Below, in pieces: positions 9,386-18,014 of a stretch of 60,752 bases of DNA; positions within the stretch are counted from its first letter, which is position 1; every line of letters begins with the position of its first letter. The position numbers were made by a program, and so were the translations under genes. The stretch is taken from assembly GCA_023664945.1 (NCBI GenBank), contig JAMPER010000001.1, positions 1,234,346-1,295,097 on the forward strand, in the 5' to 3' direction. The notes beneath the pieces were generated by a model, which saw nothing but the letters and a program-made list of their open reading frames with translations, searched no databases and was not told the DNA's origin. This DNA comes from Alistipes senegalensis (GTDB taxonomy: Bacteria; Pseudomonadota; Gammaproteobacteria; Burkholderiales; Burkholderiaceae_D).

Positions 9386-10840
9386 ATGCACACAAAAACC
9401 CTTTCCGAACTGTCCGGGCTGTTGCACACCAGACAGATTTCCGCCGTCGAGCTGGCAAAACTTTTTCTTGGCCGCATCCACCAAAGCGACCTGAACGCCT
9501 TTCTGCATGTTGACGATGAACTCACCCTTGCCCAGGCCCGTTCAGCCGATGAAAAACTCGCCGGGAACAACGCAGGCAAGCTCACCGGCATTCCCGTTGC
9601 GCACAAAGATATCTTTGTCACCCGCGGCTGGCGCTCCACTGCCGCCTCAAAAATGCTGGCCAATTACACCAGTCCCTTTGATGCGGCAGTCGTGGAAAAA
9701 CTCCAGGAAGCCGGCATGGTGACATTGGGCAAACTCAACTGCGATGAATTTGCCATGGGTTCATCCAATGAAAACTCCTGGTTTGGCCCCGTCAAAAACC
9801 CCTGGGACAAAACCGCCGTTCCCGGCGGCTCCTCCGGCGGTTCAGCCGCTGCAACAGCCGCGCGCCTAACGCCGGCTGCAACGGCAACCGATACAGGCGG
9901 CTCCATCCGGCAGCCGTCCGCCCTGTGCGGTGTCACCGGCATCAAACCGACTTACGGCCGGGTTTCCCGGTATGGCATGATCGCCTATGCCTCCTCCCTG
10001 GACCAGGGCGGCCCCATCGCCAAAACAGCCGAAGACTGCGCACTGCTCCTAACCGCCATGGCAGGATTTGACTCCCGCGATTCCACCAGCCTCAAACAGG
10101 AACCCGAAGACTTTTCCCGCCTGCTGCACCTGCCCCTTTCCGGCATCCGGATCGGCATCCCGCGCGAATACTTCGGGGAAGGCCTTTCCCCGGAAGTCGA
10201 ACAGGCAGTGCGCGCAGCACTGGACAAATATAAAGAACTGGGCGCCGAACTGGTGGAAATTTCCCTAGAAAACACCGCCATGTGCATCCCTGTCTATTAC
10301 GTTATCGCCCCGGCAGAAGCCTCATCCAACTTAAGCCGCTTTGATGGCGTCCGTTACGGTTTCCGCGCGAAAGAATATACCGACTTGCAGGATATGTACC
10401 GGAAAACCCGCACAGAAGGATTCGGCGAAGAAGTCCGCCGCCGCATCATCATGGGAACCTACGTGCTCAGCCATGGCTATTACGACGCCTACTACATCCA
10501 GGCACAGAAAATCCGGCGGCTGATCGCCCGGGATTTCAGCCAGGCTTTCAGCCGGTGCGATGTCATCATGGGCCCTGTCAGCCCCACCGTTGCCTGGAAT
10601 ATTGGTGAAAAGGCAGATGACCCCGTTGCCAATTACCTGGGCGACATCTATACCCTGTCAGCCAACCTGGCCGGCCTGCCCTGCATGTCCATCCCCTGCG
10701 GATTCGGCCAGGGAGAAGCCCATTCCCGCCGCCCGGTGGGATTGCAGCTGATCGGCAACTACCTTGACGAAGCGCGGCTTTTGGGCATTGCCCACCAGTA
10801 CCAGCAGGCAACAGACTGGCACCTGCGCTCCCCGGTGTAA
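9386..10840 (+). CDS. gatA: Asp/Glu-tRNA amidotransferase subunit A
   Basis: Amidase-signature subunit that hydrolyses glutamine and passes ammonia through a tunnel to GatB. The Ser-cisSer-Lys triad is readable: K74 (VAHKD), S149 in GGSSGGS and nucleophile S173 in DTGGSIRQP. The 484-residue length is normal. The gene is the second of three in gatCAB. Presence of the complex implies that the organism forms Gln-tRNA and/or Asn-tRNA indirectly; which one cannot be told here, because the relevant synthetases are not in the window. Confidence 0.97.
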   Translation: MHTKTLSELSGLLHTRQISAVELAKLFLGRIHQSDLNAFLHVDDELTLAQARSADEKLAGNNAGKLTGIPVAHKDIFVTRGWRSTAASKMLANYTSPFDAAVVEKLQEAGMVTLGKLNCDEFAMGSSNENSWFGPVKNPWDKTAVPGGSSGGSAAATAARLTPAATATDTGGSIRQPSALCGVTGIKPTYGRVSRYGMIAYASSLDQGGPIAKTAEDCALLLTAMAGFDSRDSTSLKQEPEDFSRLLHLPLSGIRIGIPREYFGEGLSPEVEQAVRAALDKYKELGAELVEISLENTAMCIPVYYVIAPAEASSNLSRFDGVRYGFRAKEYTDLQDMYRKTRTEGFGEEVRRRIIMGTYVLSHGYYDAYYIQAQKIRRLIARDFSQAFSRCDVIMGPVSPTVAWNIGEKADDPVANYLGDIYTLSANLAGLPCMSIPCGFGQGEAHSRRPVGLQLIGNYLDEARLLGIAHQYQQATDWHLRSPV

Positions 10841-10894
10841 ACCGGCTGCCGCCGGAAAAACTGTTTAAACCTACCAGACAACAGAGGAACAACC

Positions 10895-12361
10895 ATGCAG
10901 TGGGAAGTCGTAATCGGCCTGGAAACCCATATACAGCTCACAACCCAATCCAAAATTTTCAGCGGGTCCTCTACCCATTTTGGCGCAGAACCCAATACGC
11001 AGGCCAACCCTGTTGACCTGGCCCTGCCGGGCGTTTTGCCTGTCATGAACCATGCTGCCGTTGAAAAAGCCATCCGGTTCGGCCTTGCCATCGGGGCCGA
11101 TATTGCGCCCGTCTCGGTCTTTGCGCGCAAAAACTACTTTTACCCCGACCTGCCCAAGGGATACCAGATCAGCCAGTTTGAAAAACCGGTGCTGACAGGT
11201 GGCGCCCTCTCCTTTCCAGTCGAGAAAGCAGGCCGCCATGAAACCCGGACCGTGCAGCTCACCCGCGCCCACCTGGAAGAAGACGCAGGCAAATCCCTGC
11301 ATGAAGACTTCCTGGACATGAGCGGCATTGACCTGAATCGGGCCGGTACCCCGCTTCTGGAAATTGTGACAGAACCGGACATGCGCAGCGCGGCCGAAGC
11401 CGTTGCCTATGCAAAAAGCCTCCATACCCTGGTTACCTGGCTGGGTATTTGCGACGGCAACATGCAGGAAGGCTCCTTCCGCTGCGATGCCAATGTCTCC
11501 GTCCGTCCGATGGGGCAAACCGCATTCGGCACCCGCTGCGAAATCAAAAACCTGAACTCCTTCCGCAACCTGGAAGACGCCATCAACTACGAAGTACAGC
11601 GGCAAATTGAACTCCTGGAAAGCGGGGGAGAAATCATCCAGGCCACCCGCCTGTACGACCCGGATCGCCGGGAAACCCGGGAAATGCGGACAAAAGAAGA
11701 TTCACAGGATTACCGCTACTTCCCCGACCCGGATCTGCCCCCCCTGGCCATTTCCAGCCAATGGATTGAGACCATCATGCAAGCCATGCCGGAACTGCCT
11801 GACACCATGCGCGCCCGCCTGGTTCGCGACTACGGCCTTTCAGAATATGATGCCGCCGTACTCACCCAGTCAAAAGCCATGGCAGACTACTACGAAAAAC
11901 TGGTTGCCGGCTCCGGCATGGCGCTGGCAAAACAAAGCGCAAACTGGCTGATGGGCGATGTCTCCTCTGCGCTGAACCGGGACAATATCGGCATTGATGC
12001 CTCGCCAGTCAGCGCGGCACAGCTCTCCCTGCTCGTCACCCGTATTGCAGACGGCACCATCTCCAACAAAATCGCCAAGGAAATCCTGGCCGACATGTGG
12101 GAAAAACCCTCGGATGCCCCCGACAGCGTAGATAAAATCATTGAAGCAAAAGGCCTGAAACAAATATCCGATACCGGAGAGCTGGATAAAATCATCGTCG
12201 GTGTGCTGGCGGCAAACCAGAAGTCAGTCGAAGAATTTCGCGCAGGCAAAGAAAAAGCCTTTAATTCCCTGGTTGGACAGGTCATGAAAGCAACTCGAGG
12301 GAAAGGCAATCCGGCACAGGTCAATGCCCTGCTGCGCCAGAAACTGGCAGAAAAACCATAA
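10895..12361 (+). CDS. gatB: Asp/Glu-tRNA amidotransferase subunit B
   Basis: Catalytic subunit that activates the misacylated tRNA with ATP and amidates it. The N-terminal kinase-like domain begins [13 protein letters not shown] and contains the conserved [16 protein letters not shown] region and the EDAGKSLH motif. The C-terminal helical and YqeY-like tail ends [21 protein letters not shown] and contacts tRNA. A related stand-alone YqeY protein is encoded at 25.5 kb. An AGAGGAA element precedes the ATG, and a strong terminator follows the stop. Confidence 0.97.
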   Translation: MQWEVVIGLETHIQLTTQSKIFSGSSTHFGAEPNTQANPVDLALPGVLPVMNHAAVEKAIRFGLAIGADIAPVSVFARKNYFYPDLPKGYQISQFEKPVLTGGALSFPVEKAGRHETRTVQLTRAHLEEDAGKSLHEDFLDMSGIDLNRAGTPLLEIVTEPDMRSAAEAVAYAKSLHTLVTWLGICDGNMQEGSFRCDANVSVRPMGQTAFGTRCEIKNLNSFRNLEDAINYEVQRQIELLESGGEIIQATRLYDPDRRETREMRTKEDSQDYRYFPDPDLPPLAISSQWIETIMQAMPELPDTMRARLVRDYGLSEYDAAVLTQSKAMADYYEKLVAGSGMALAKQSANWLMGDVSSALNRDNIGIDASPVSAAQLSLLVTRIADGTISNKIAKEILADMWEKPSDAPDSVDKIIEAKGLKQISDTGELDKIIVGVLAANQKSVEEFRAGKEKAFNSLVGQVMKATRGKGNPAQVNALLRQKLAEKP

Positions 12362-12378
12362 CCCCTTTCCACGCTGCA

Positions 12379-12419
12379 AAAAAAACCTGTGCCGTTAAAA
12401 ACCCCGCACAGGTTTTTTT
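12379..12419 (+). terminator. gatCAB terminator
   Basis: The stem AACCTGTGC / GCACAGGTT with a loop of about 13 bases is followed by a T7 run, immediately downstream of gatB. Confidence 0.9.
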
Positions 12420-12642
12420 GTATCCGCTGCCGTCCCTGTTTTCCACCCAGCCTGGCTGCATAGGCAAACACAGCCGGCTTCATCAGGAAAACCAACTGCC
12501 CTGGCCATGCCCGCAACGCCGCTTTCCGCCGTGGAAACAATAAGCAAACTTTATTATAAATATCGTTTGGTTTATTAAAATACACCTGCGCCGGATAACG
12601 CGGCAAACCAGGAAACAGCCTCCGGCTGCCTGGCAAAAAAAC

Positions 12643-13095
12643 TCAATTTGCCCGCGGTATCCCTTCTATCCGGCTGCCCGGCCCAATCTTCCTTGAAGAA
12701 AACCAGCCCCGGTTCATTTCAAGCGCATAAACAACCCACCCGGCGCTGCAATGCGAATCCGTTGTCAGCGGCGCCATATCGGCAATATTCACAATTTCCC
12801 CATCCTGGTCAATAAAAGCGACAGATAGCGGGATAAGCGTATTCTTCATCCACATGCAAACCCTGGCCGGTGCGCCAAAATCAAACAGCATCCCGCTGTT
12901 TTTGCCCAGGCGCTTCCGGAACATCAGGCCTCTGGCCCGCTGTTCCTCCGTTGCCGCCAATTCCGCCCTGACTGTCTCCTTCCCCACTTTTAGGCTGACA
13001 ACAGAAAAAGCCGGCACGGCACTTTCCGCCCTGGCATCTGTAAAACAAAAAGCCAAAGAAAACATCAACACAAAAACAAAGGCAGTACGTTTCAT
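12643..13095 (-). CDS. DUF192 family secreted protein
   Basis: Of 150 residues, the first 23 form a signal peptide ending near ARA-ES, so export is expected. The remainder matches DUF192: EEQRARGLMFRKRL, then GMLFDFG and CMWMKNTLIPLSVAFID, ending with GSRIEGI. DUF192 proteins are small beta-rich envelope proteins of unproven function. The gene stands alone, with an imperfect hairpin beyond its 3' end (about 12607-12632) that could act as a weak terminator. Its start ATG has a GGATGCAGAG stretch just upstream. Confidence 0.85.
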   Translation of the reverse strand: MKRTAFVFVLMFSLAFCFTDARAESAVPAFSVVSLKVGKETVRAELAATEEQRARGLMFRKRLGKNSGMLFDFGAPARVCMWMKNTLIPLSVAFIDQDGEIVNIADMAPLTTDSHCSAGWVVYALEMNRGWFSSRKIGPGSRIEGIPRAN

Positions 13096-13150
13096 CTCTG
13101 CATCCGGGATAATCCTGTATCAAAAATCATACAATACCCATACATAAAGA

Positions 13151-13177
13151 AAAAGGCAGGGAAAACCCCTGCCTTTT
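13151..13177. terminator. Strong terminator of the 53-residue secreted protein
   Basis: The stem AAGGCAGGG / CCCTGCCTT has an AAAA-type loop, with A-rich sequence on one side and T6 on the other. It therefore works in both directions. On the minus strand it lies about 20 bases after the stop of the small gene. Confidence 0.9.
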
Positions 13178-13196
13178 TTGCACAAACTGGCAAAAA

Positions 13197-13358
13197 TTAT
13201 TTCTTGGCAGCGTCAGCTTTAACGTCAGCTTTTTCTGCTTTAACTTCAACTTTTTCTGCCTTGACGTCAGCTTTAACGTCAGCTTTCGGTGCCGGAGCTT
13301 GAGCGAAAGCAGCAGTTGCAAACAGAGCGGAAACCAGAACAGCGATCAGTTTTTTCAT
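13197..13358 (-). CDS. Small secreted Lys/Ala-repeat protein
   Basis: A 53-residue protein. Residues 1-19 are a classic signal peptide (MKKLIAVLVSALFATAAFA, cleaved after AFA). The mature part is APAPKADVKADVKAEK... with repeated KADVKA / KAEKVEVKA units ending DAAKK, so it is highly charged and low in complexity. The reading is supported by an AAAGGAAAG ribosome binding site, consistent codon use and a strong terminator just downstream. Similar short Lys/Ala-rich exported proteins occur in Burkholderiales, but I know of no assigned function. A periplasmic buffer, DNA- or wall-binding role, or counter-ion role is possible but unproven. Confidence 0.75.
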   Translation of the reverse strand: MKKLIAVLVSALFATAAFAQAPAPKADVKADVKAEKVEVKAEKADVKADAAKK

Positions 13359-13692
13359 TTTCTTTCCTTTAAAAATTAATTGGAAGGTATCCGATTCTAT
13401 CGAATCACTTCCCTTAACGGGACAAGCTCCACTCCGGTTGACACCCTGGCCGAATTTTTTGGATAACTCCTTGCCTCTTTTGCTTTGGCATCTTTTTGCA
13501 ATCTAAAAATACCATGTAAAATCAACTCATTACGAAAACACCCCTTATATTGGGCATGTTACACCTTGTAACAAATCAGTCCCGTTTTCATAACCGGCCG
13601 CTTATCCTCCCTGCCTTTGGACAGCGACAGTCCGGTATAGTGGCAAAAACAACACTATCCCTTCTCCCCTCATTTGCGTGAAAGAAAAAACC
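13359..13692. promoter_or_regulatory. Divergent intergenic region
   Basis: This region separates the small secreted protein (minus) from the alpha/beta hydrolase (plus). It contains a 17-bp perfect palindrome at 13557-13573 and, for the minus gene, a candidate -10 TAGAAT inside GATTCGATAGAATC (about 13394-13407). No gene was found in it. Confidence 0.4.
13557..13573. promoter_or_regulatory. Operator-like palindrome TGTTACA-N3-TGTAACA
   Basis: Two perfect 7-bp inverted arms are separated by CCT. The site lies 119 bases before the hydrolase ATG and about 200 bases before the small secreted protein, a typical place for a dimeric repressor or activator. I cannot assign the regulator. Confidence 0.5.
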
Positions 13693-14199
13693 ATGAAACC
13701 GCTTGTTCACTTCATCCACGGAAAAGAAAGCGGCCCCTGGGGCCGAAAAATCACCTACCTTGCCGGAATCGTCCGGGAAATGGGCTATGACGCAGACAGC
13801 CTCGACTATGCCGGCATCGCTGATCCCCGCCAAAGAGTGCACCTGCTGGCTGAGTCTCATACCAAACGCCCTGCCACCTATCTGGTCGGCTCCAGCATGG
13901 GAGGCTGGGTTGCCTTAAGCGCCAGCGCCGTTATTTCAGTAAAAGGTCTCTTTCTTTTGGCTCCGGCCATTTACATGGATGGCTATCCGCCCCACCAGGT
14001 TGGCTGCCCGGGCCATGCCATCGAAATTGTGCACGGCTGGCGAGACAGCCTCATCCCCTGCCAGAATGCCGTGCGTTTCAGCCAGGAAAACCGCTGTACC
14101 CTGCACCTGGTTAACGATGAACACCGCCTTAAGCACTGCCTGCCCCAGGTAGGCGCATACCTGAAAGCCTTTCTTGAAAGAATGGTGGCAAACGCCTAG
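13693..14199 (+). CDS. Alpha/beta hydrolase (YqiA/UPF0227-like)
   Basis: A 168-residue minimal alpha/beta hydrolase. The oxyanion region HFIHGKESGPWG is near the start, the nucleophile elbow is GSSMGGW (Ser around residue 70), the acid is in GWRDSLIP and the catalytic His in NDEHRL. The size and order fit the compact YqiA/YcfP-type esterases or RsbQ-like hydrolases. Substrate unknown, likely cytoplasmic because there is no signal peptide. An in-frame GTG five codons upstream is possible. The gene is not obviously part of an operon. Confidence 0.75.
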   Translation: MKPLVHFIHGKESGPWGRKITYLAGIVREMGYDADSLDYAGIADPRQRVHLLAESHTKRPATYLVGSSMGGWVALSASAVISVKGLFLLAPAIYMDGYPPHQVGCPGHAIEIVHGWRDSLIPCQNAVRFSQENRCTLHLVNDEHRLKHCLPQVGAYLKAFLERMVANA

Positions 14200-14493
14200 T
14201 CCATGAACCGGCATATATGCGTTATACTATGACAATTTTTTGAAAAAAGGGGCACATAAAACCGCTTCTGTGGCAACCTGTTTCATACGGTAAAAATGCT
14301 GCCGTCCGCGGCCTGCCGGAACAGTTTGCCATAAAACGGTTGTCCTGCAACAACCATGGCGTTATCCGCTATCATAACCGCAAGAGTTGTCGCGCCATTT
14401 GCATCCAGTATCTGTCTGAACAACAAGAGAAAGACGGAAAAACGACAAATAGGTAAAGAAAACATCTGTACCTGAACCCAACGAGGAGATGAC
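14200..14493. other. Intergenic region before the orphan ATPase
   Basis: No recognisable gene. Both strands keep a frame open for about 45-60 codons between roughly 14283 and 14450 without a proper start, which may be chance or the remnant of a decayed gene. A TATACT-like -10 occurs near 14223, and a GAGGAG ribosome binding site ends the region. Confidence 0.35.
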
Positions 14494-15117
14494 ATGATCA
14501 ATACGATTACCCTGCAAAAAGACACCCAGCGCTTCCAGTTGTGCGATCTGAACAAAATCGACTTTATCCCCGGCCTGAACATCATCACAGGCGCCAATAC
14601 ATCCGGCAAATCCTCACTGCTGAGCATCGTCAAGGAATTCAACTACTACCGTGATGATGTTTCTTCCAGCGTCGGGGAAAAAGATATGCATCAGATCTTT
14701 GCAGACAACCCTGTGGACCTGGAAAAATACGGTTGTAAATCCGTCAAGGGTAAAGTATCCAAAGTCGTGGAATATGAACTGGGCGAACTGAATGCCTGGA
14801 CCCGCTTCATCACCAAACACAAGGACTTCAACGCTACCCAGTTAAGCCAGATGAAAGCAGAAGGCATCAAATTTTCCAAAGACCTCATCATCCTGGCCGA
14901 CGAACCGGAAAACAACCTGTCTATCATGATGCAATTCAAACTAGCAGACTGGTTCCATGACCTCGTTTTGCGCGCGGAAGAAAAAGTCCAGGTCATCATT
15001 GCCACCAACAGCATCCCGCTCATCCTGTTGAAAGACAAACCCCGGGTCAATCTCATCGAGCTCAACAACGGCTGGTCTGAAACCATTATCCAGAAACTGA
15101 AAGAAAGACTGGGCTAA
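14494..15117 (+). CDS. Compact ABC/AAA-type orphan ATPase
   Basis: A 207-residue predicted ATPase. Walker A is GANTSGKSS (33-41) and Walker B LIILADEP (131-138) ends in a catalytic Glu (E137). The switch position is TNS (171-173) where ABC/Rad50-like proteins normally have THS, so the switch His is Asn. No clear LSGGE signature is present; LSQMKAEG lies where a degenerate one might be. With under 100 residues between the Walker motifs there is no long coiled coil or lid. It is much shorter than OLD/RecF-like ATPases. The gene has its own GAGGAG site and terminator and no partner, which suggests a horizontally acquired or phage-type gene. Function unknown. Confidence 0.7.
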   Translation: MINTITLQKDTQRFQLCDLNKIDFIPGLNIITGANTSGKSSLLSIVKEFNYYRDDVSSSVGEKDMHQIFADNPVDLEKYGCKSVKGKVSKVVEYELGELNAWTRFITKHKDFNATQLSQMKAEGIKFSKDLIILADEPENNLSIMMQFKLADWFHDLVLRAEEKVQVIIATNSIPLILLKDKPRVNLIELNNGWSETIIQKLKERLG

Positions 15118-15193
15118 AAGCAGTTCGCGCCTTGCCGGCAGCAGGATACCAGCTTAAACCAGTTGCCGTACAGCGTACAGATTCTTCTGTCCC

Positions 15194-15228
15194 AAAGGGA
15201 TGCTGTTACAGACAGCCATCCCTTTTTT
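15194..15228 (+). terminator. Terminator after the orphan ATPase
   Basis: The stem AAAGGGATG-CTGT / ACAG-CCATCCCTTT has one bulged base, a TACAG loop and a T6 tail. It lies about 75 bases after the ATPase stop. Confidence 0.88.
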
Positions 15229-15323
15229 ATTGACCACTCCTGTGGCATGGAACAGTTATCATAAACCCCTTTCCCTGCTTGTTCTGGCAAACCGAACACC
15301 TCCCAATCCGGAAGAAACAAACA

Positions 15324-15890
15324 ATGAAAATGAAAAAATGCCTCCTGTGCATAATGGCCTGCCTTGGCGTGATAGCAAACAGCCTCGCGCAGGAATCTGA
15401 TAAAGTGCCCTCTGCCCAAACCATCACCAAAGCCGTCATCCGGGCAGCCCAATCCTATGCCGATTCACTTGGCTGTGCTGGCAGCATCGAACCGTCTGCT
15501 ATTGCTGCACTGGTTCCCTGGAAAAAAGATACCCTGCGGGAAAACGCAAAATATGCCGCAATATGGTATGGCGATATCGGCTGCCAGGGCGGTTCAGGCA
15601 CCACAACTGCCAACATCGCCATCGTCAACATTGGCTCAGGAAACACCTTTTATGTTGATCCTGCCCGCTCTTCCCCCCAAATCAGCTTTGAAACGGCAAA
15701 CTCACGAATCGGCGTCTCCCGCATCCTGGGTAACACAAAAAATACCCTTACACTGGAAGGATTCGACTATGCCGAAAACGACGCCATGTGCTGCCCTTCC
15801 ATCAGAAAACAATTTACCGTCCGTTCTGACAGCCAAGGAAACTGGCACATCATACAAGAAAAAATCCTGCCGCCGATGCCACAACAATAA
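15324..15890 (+). CDS. Secreted hypothetical protein
   Basis: A 188-residue protein with a signal peptide (residues 1-22, KKCLLCIMACLGVIANSLAQ, cleaved after LAQ or SLA). The mature part has four Cys in GCAGS, IGCQGG and MCCPS, so disulfides in the periplasm are likely. The ATG was chosen because GGAAG lies nine bases upstream and the signal peptide starts there. I do not recognise a named domain; the pattern of a Gly-rich middle (GGSGTTTANIAIVN) and a C-terminal beta-rich half suggests a small globular envelope protein. No operon partner. Confidence 0.6.
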   Translation: MKMKKCLLCIMACLGVIANSLAQESDKVPSAQTITKAVIRAAQSYADSLGCAGSIEPSAIAALVPWKKDTLRENAKYAAIWYGDIGCQGGSGTTTANIAIVNIGSGNTFYVDPARSSPQISFETANSRIGVSRILGNTKNTLTLEGFDYAENDAMCCPSIRKQFTVRSDSQGNWHIIQEKILPPMPQQ

Positions 15891-15920
15891 CCGGCCGCCA
15901 TGCAATAAAAGTGGAGTTAA

Positions 15921-15948
15921 ACAGGGGAACATACCCATCTTCCCCTGT
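15921..15948. other. Stem-loop between convergent genes
   Basis: A 9-bp perfect stem ACAGGGGAA / TTCCCCTGT with a 10-base loop lies between the secreted protein (plus) and the LysR gene (minus). The T-tracts on both sides are poor, so it is at best a weak shared terminator. Confidence 0.45.
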
Positions 15949-16009
15949 CCCTCTCCCCCATTTAAGATCTCATTTCCCAACCAACCATTGCTGCACAAAA
16001 CCTGCTTCC

Positions 16010-16885
16010 CTAAAACAACTCCAGGAAAAGCCGCGCCACAGCAGAAAGATGCTTCCCCCTGCGCCAGACAATCGCAGAAGAAGATTGCAGCGTACAACCT
16101 GTAATACTCATGCGATGGAAATCTTCAGGAGGACGAAGCACCAGCGTGGATTCCGGCAAAATCGCCAACCCCATGCCGCGCTCCACCAGGGATAAAATCA
16201 TGCTGATCTGATCGCTCTCACAAAAAATATTCGGCGTCAGGTTAGCCAACCGCATTTCATCCAGCACCATGTCATGGGCGCGCACACCCTCCTGGCGGTG
16301 CATCATAATCAATGGCGCTTCCGCCAGCTCCTGCAACGAAATTGTCTTCTGCTTTATCCGCTTTTCATCCCCCTTGTGCGTCACCGCCACCCAGGGTTCT
16401 GTCAGCAGCGGAACAGCATGGTAAGCGCCCTCCGGAACAGGCAGCCTCACAATGCCAAACTCAATCGCATAAGTATCCAGCAATTCCAGGATGCGGTAAG
16501 TGCTCCCTCCCCGCCATTTAAAGCGAACATGCGGATATTTCTCGCCAAACGCCTTGATGCGGTCCGGTATATACAGGCTCCCGATAGCAGGCGGGCTCCC
16601 CAGGGAAAGCCCCCCCTGGATACCGTGCTTCATATTCCGTATTTCCTCGGCAGTCGTACCCATCATATCCAGGATCTGGGAAGCACGCTGATAAAAAACA
16701 TGCCCTACCTGCGTCAACCTCAGGTAACGGGTATTGCGCTCAATCAGCTTTACCCCCAGCTCCTCCTCCAGCAATTTCAGTTGCAAACTGAGCGGCGGTT
16801 GGGAAATATGCAGCCGTTCTGCCGCCTTGCTGATCGTGCCCTCTTCCGCTATCGCACAAAAATAGCGCAATTGCCTTAAATCCAT
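16010..16885 (-). CDS. LysR-family transcriptional regulator
   Basis: A 291-residue LTTR. The winged HTH occupies residues 1-60 (MDLRQLRYFCAIAEEGTISKA, then LHISQPPLSLQLKLLEEELG), followed by the linker helix and a type-2 periplasmic-binding-protein effector domain from about residue 90. It is divergent from the KPR-LUD-BASS genes with a 125-base AT-rich gap containing an LTTR-like dyad, so it very likely controls that operon and itself. The effector is unknown; a 2-oxo or hydroxy acid would suit the neighbours. The start is the ATG that gives the standard N-terminus; the upstream in-frame stretch is hydrophobic and non-homologous. Confidence 0.92.
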   Translation of the reverse strand: MDLRQLRYFCAIAEEGTISKAAERLHISQPPLSLQLKLLEEELGVKLIERNTRYLRLTQVGHVFYQRASQILDMMGTTAEEIRNMKHGIQGGLSLGSPPAIGSLYIPDRIKAFGEKYPHVRFKWRGGSTYRILELLDTYAIEFGIVRLPVPEGAYHAVPLLTEPWVAVTHKGDEKRIKQKTISLQELAEAPLIMMHRQEGVRAHDMVLDEMRLANLTPNIFCESDQISMILSLVERGMGLAILPESTLVLRPPEDFHRMSITGCTLQSSSAIVWRRGKHLSAVARLFLELF

Positions 16886-16933
16886 GCCGGCCAATTTATA
16901 GAAAAAAAGTATAAATATCAAATGAAAAAAGTA

Positions 16934-16952
16934 TTTCAAATATAAATAGAAA
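16934..16952. promoter_or_regulatory. LysR-type binding dyad TTTC-N11-GAAA
   Basis: An inverted repeat of TTTC and GAAA with 11 bases between, in an AT-rich tract midway between the divergent LysR and KPR starts. The spacing is that of the LTTR T-N11-A box. It is the best candidate binding site but not proven. Confidence 0.45.
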
Positions 16953-17010
16953 ATCGCTATTCTGCAAACAATATCACCCCCTTAACCATCCCATATACAA
17001 GGAGAACACC

Positions 17011-17985
17011 ATGAAAATAGCCATCTACGGGGCAGGTGCCATCGGCGGCTATATGGCCGTACAACTTGCCGAAGCCGGAGCTGAAGTCTGCGCCATCGCA
17101 CGCGGTGAACATCTCAAGGCCATGCAAAAAAACGGCCTCACCCTGATAGCCGACGGCAAAGAAAAAAACGTCAAAATTCCAGCAAGCAGCAACCCTGCCG
17201 ATTTTGGGCCGCAGGATTATGTCATTTGCACCCTCAAGGCAAACCAGTCCCTGGAAAACGCCCGAAATTTCTCGCCGCTGCTCGGTCCCGATACCGCCAT
17301 GGTCACCGCCATGAACGGCATCCCCTGGTGGTACTTCTATAAAGAAGGCGGAAAATTCGAAGGGCATCATCTTGAATCTGTCGATCCGGGCGGCGAACAA
17401 TGGAAGCACATCGGCCCTCAGAGAGCCATCGGCTGCGTTGTTGATCCTGCGGCAGAAGTCATTGCGCCCGGCGTCATTGAACATCACGAATTCAACCGGT
17501 TCATCATTGGCGAACCGGATGGCAGCCGCTCCGAAAGAGTAGAAAAACTGGCGCAAATACTGACCAAAGCCGGTTTTGACGCCCCTATCAGGGATGCCAT
17601 CCGCTGGAACATCTGGTTAAAACTCTGGGGCAACGTCTGTTTCAACCCCATCAGCGCCCTAACGCATACAACACTCGACCGGATCACACAGGGACCGCTC
17701 CGTGAACTGTGCATCCGCGCCATGACAGAAACCCGGGCCGTTACCCAGGCGCTGGGCGTCAACATCCCGGAAGAAATGATGATACGGAGGCTGAATATCG
17801 CCGGCACTGCCGTAGGCCACAAAATGTCCATGCTGCAAGACATTGAGCGCCATCGTTCCCTGGAAATTGATGCGCTGGTCACAGCCGTACAGGAACTGGG
17901 ACAGCTGACCGGCATCCCGACGCCAACCGTCGATACCCTGCTGGTTCTCGTACAGGAACTGGGAAGAAAAGAAGGGCTTTACTGA
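17011..17985 (+). CDS. Ketopantoate reductase family protein
   Basis: A 324-residue NADPH-dependent 2-dehydropantoate 2-reductase-like enzyme. The Rossmann P-loop is GAGAIGG (7-13). The KPR catalytic residues are in place: N102 in AMNG, K204 in WLKLWGN and E285 in LEID. Canonical PanE reduces ketopantoate to pantoate in coenzyme A synthesis; many paralogues act on other 2-oxo acids. An AAGGAG site lies ten bases before the ATG. The neighbours, a LUD protein and a BASS-family transporter, under a LysR regulator suggest a catabolic or salvage role, rather than housekeeping CoA synthesis. I therefore withhold a gene symbol. Confidence 0.85.
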   Translation: MKIAIYGAGAIGGYMAVQLAEAGAEVCAIARGEHLKAMQKNGLTLIADGKEKNVKIPASSNPADFGPQDYVICTLKANQSLENARNFSPLLGPDTAMVTAMNGIPWWYFYKEGGKFEGHHLESVDPGGEQWKHIGPQRAIGCVVDPAAEVIAPGVIEHHEFNRFIIGEPDGSRSERVEKLAQILTKAGFDAPIRDAIRWNIWLKLWGNVCFNPISALTHTTLDRITQGPLRELCIRAMTETRAVTQALGVNIPEEMMIRRLNIAGTAVGHKMSMLQDIERHRSLEIDALVTAVQELGQLTGIPTPTVDTLLVLVQELGRKEGLY

Positions 17986-18014
17986 CAAGAAACGCACAAT
18001 CAGGGAGAAAAGAC

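Noticed and set aside
13127-13321. 64-codon Lys/Leu-rich frame on the minus strand
   Set aside because: It is the wrong frame of the small secreted Lys/Ala-repeat gene and runs through its terminator.
14283-14493. Minus- and plus-strand open frames before the orphan ATPase
   Set aside because: Neither has a start with a ribosome binding site and the minus frame runs antisense into the ATPase gene. Kept only as a possible remnant in the region note.
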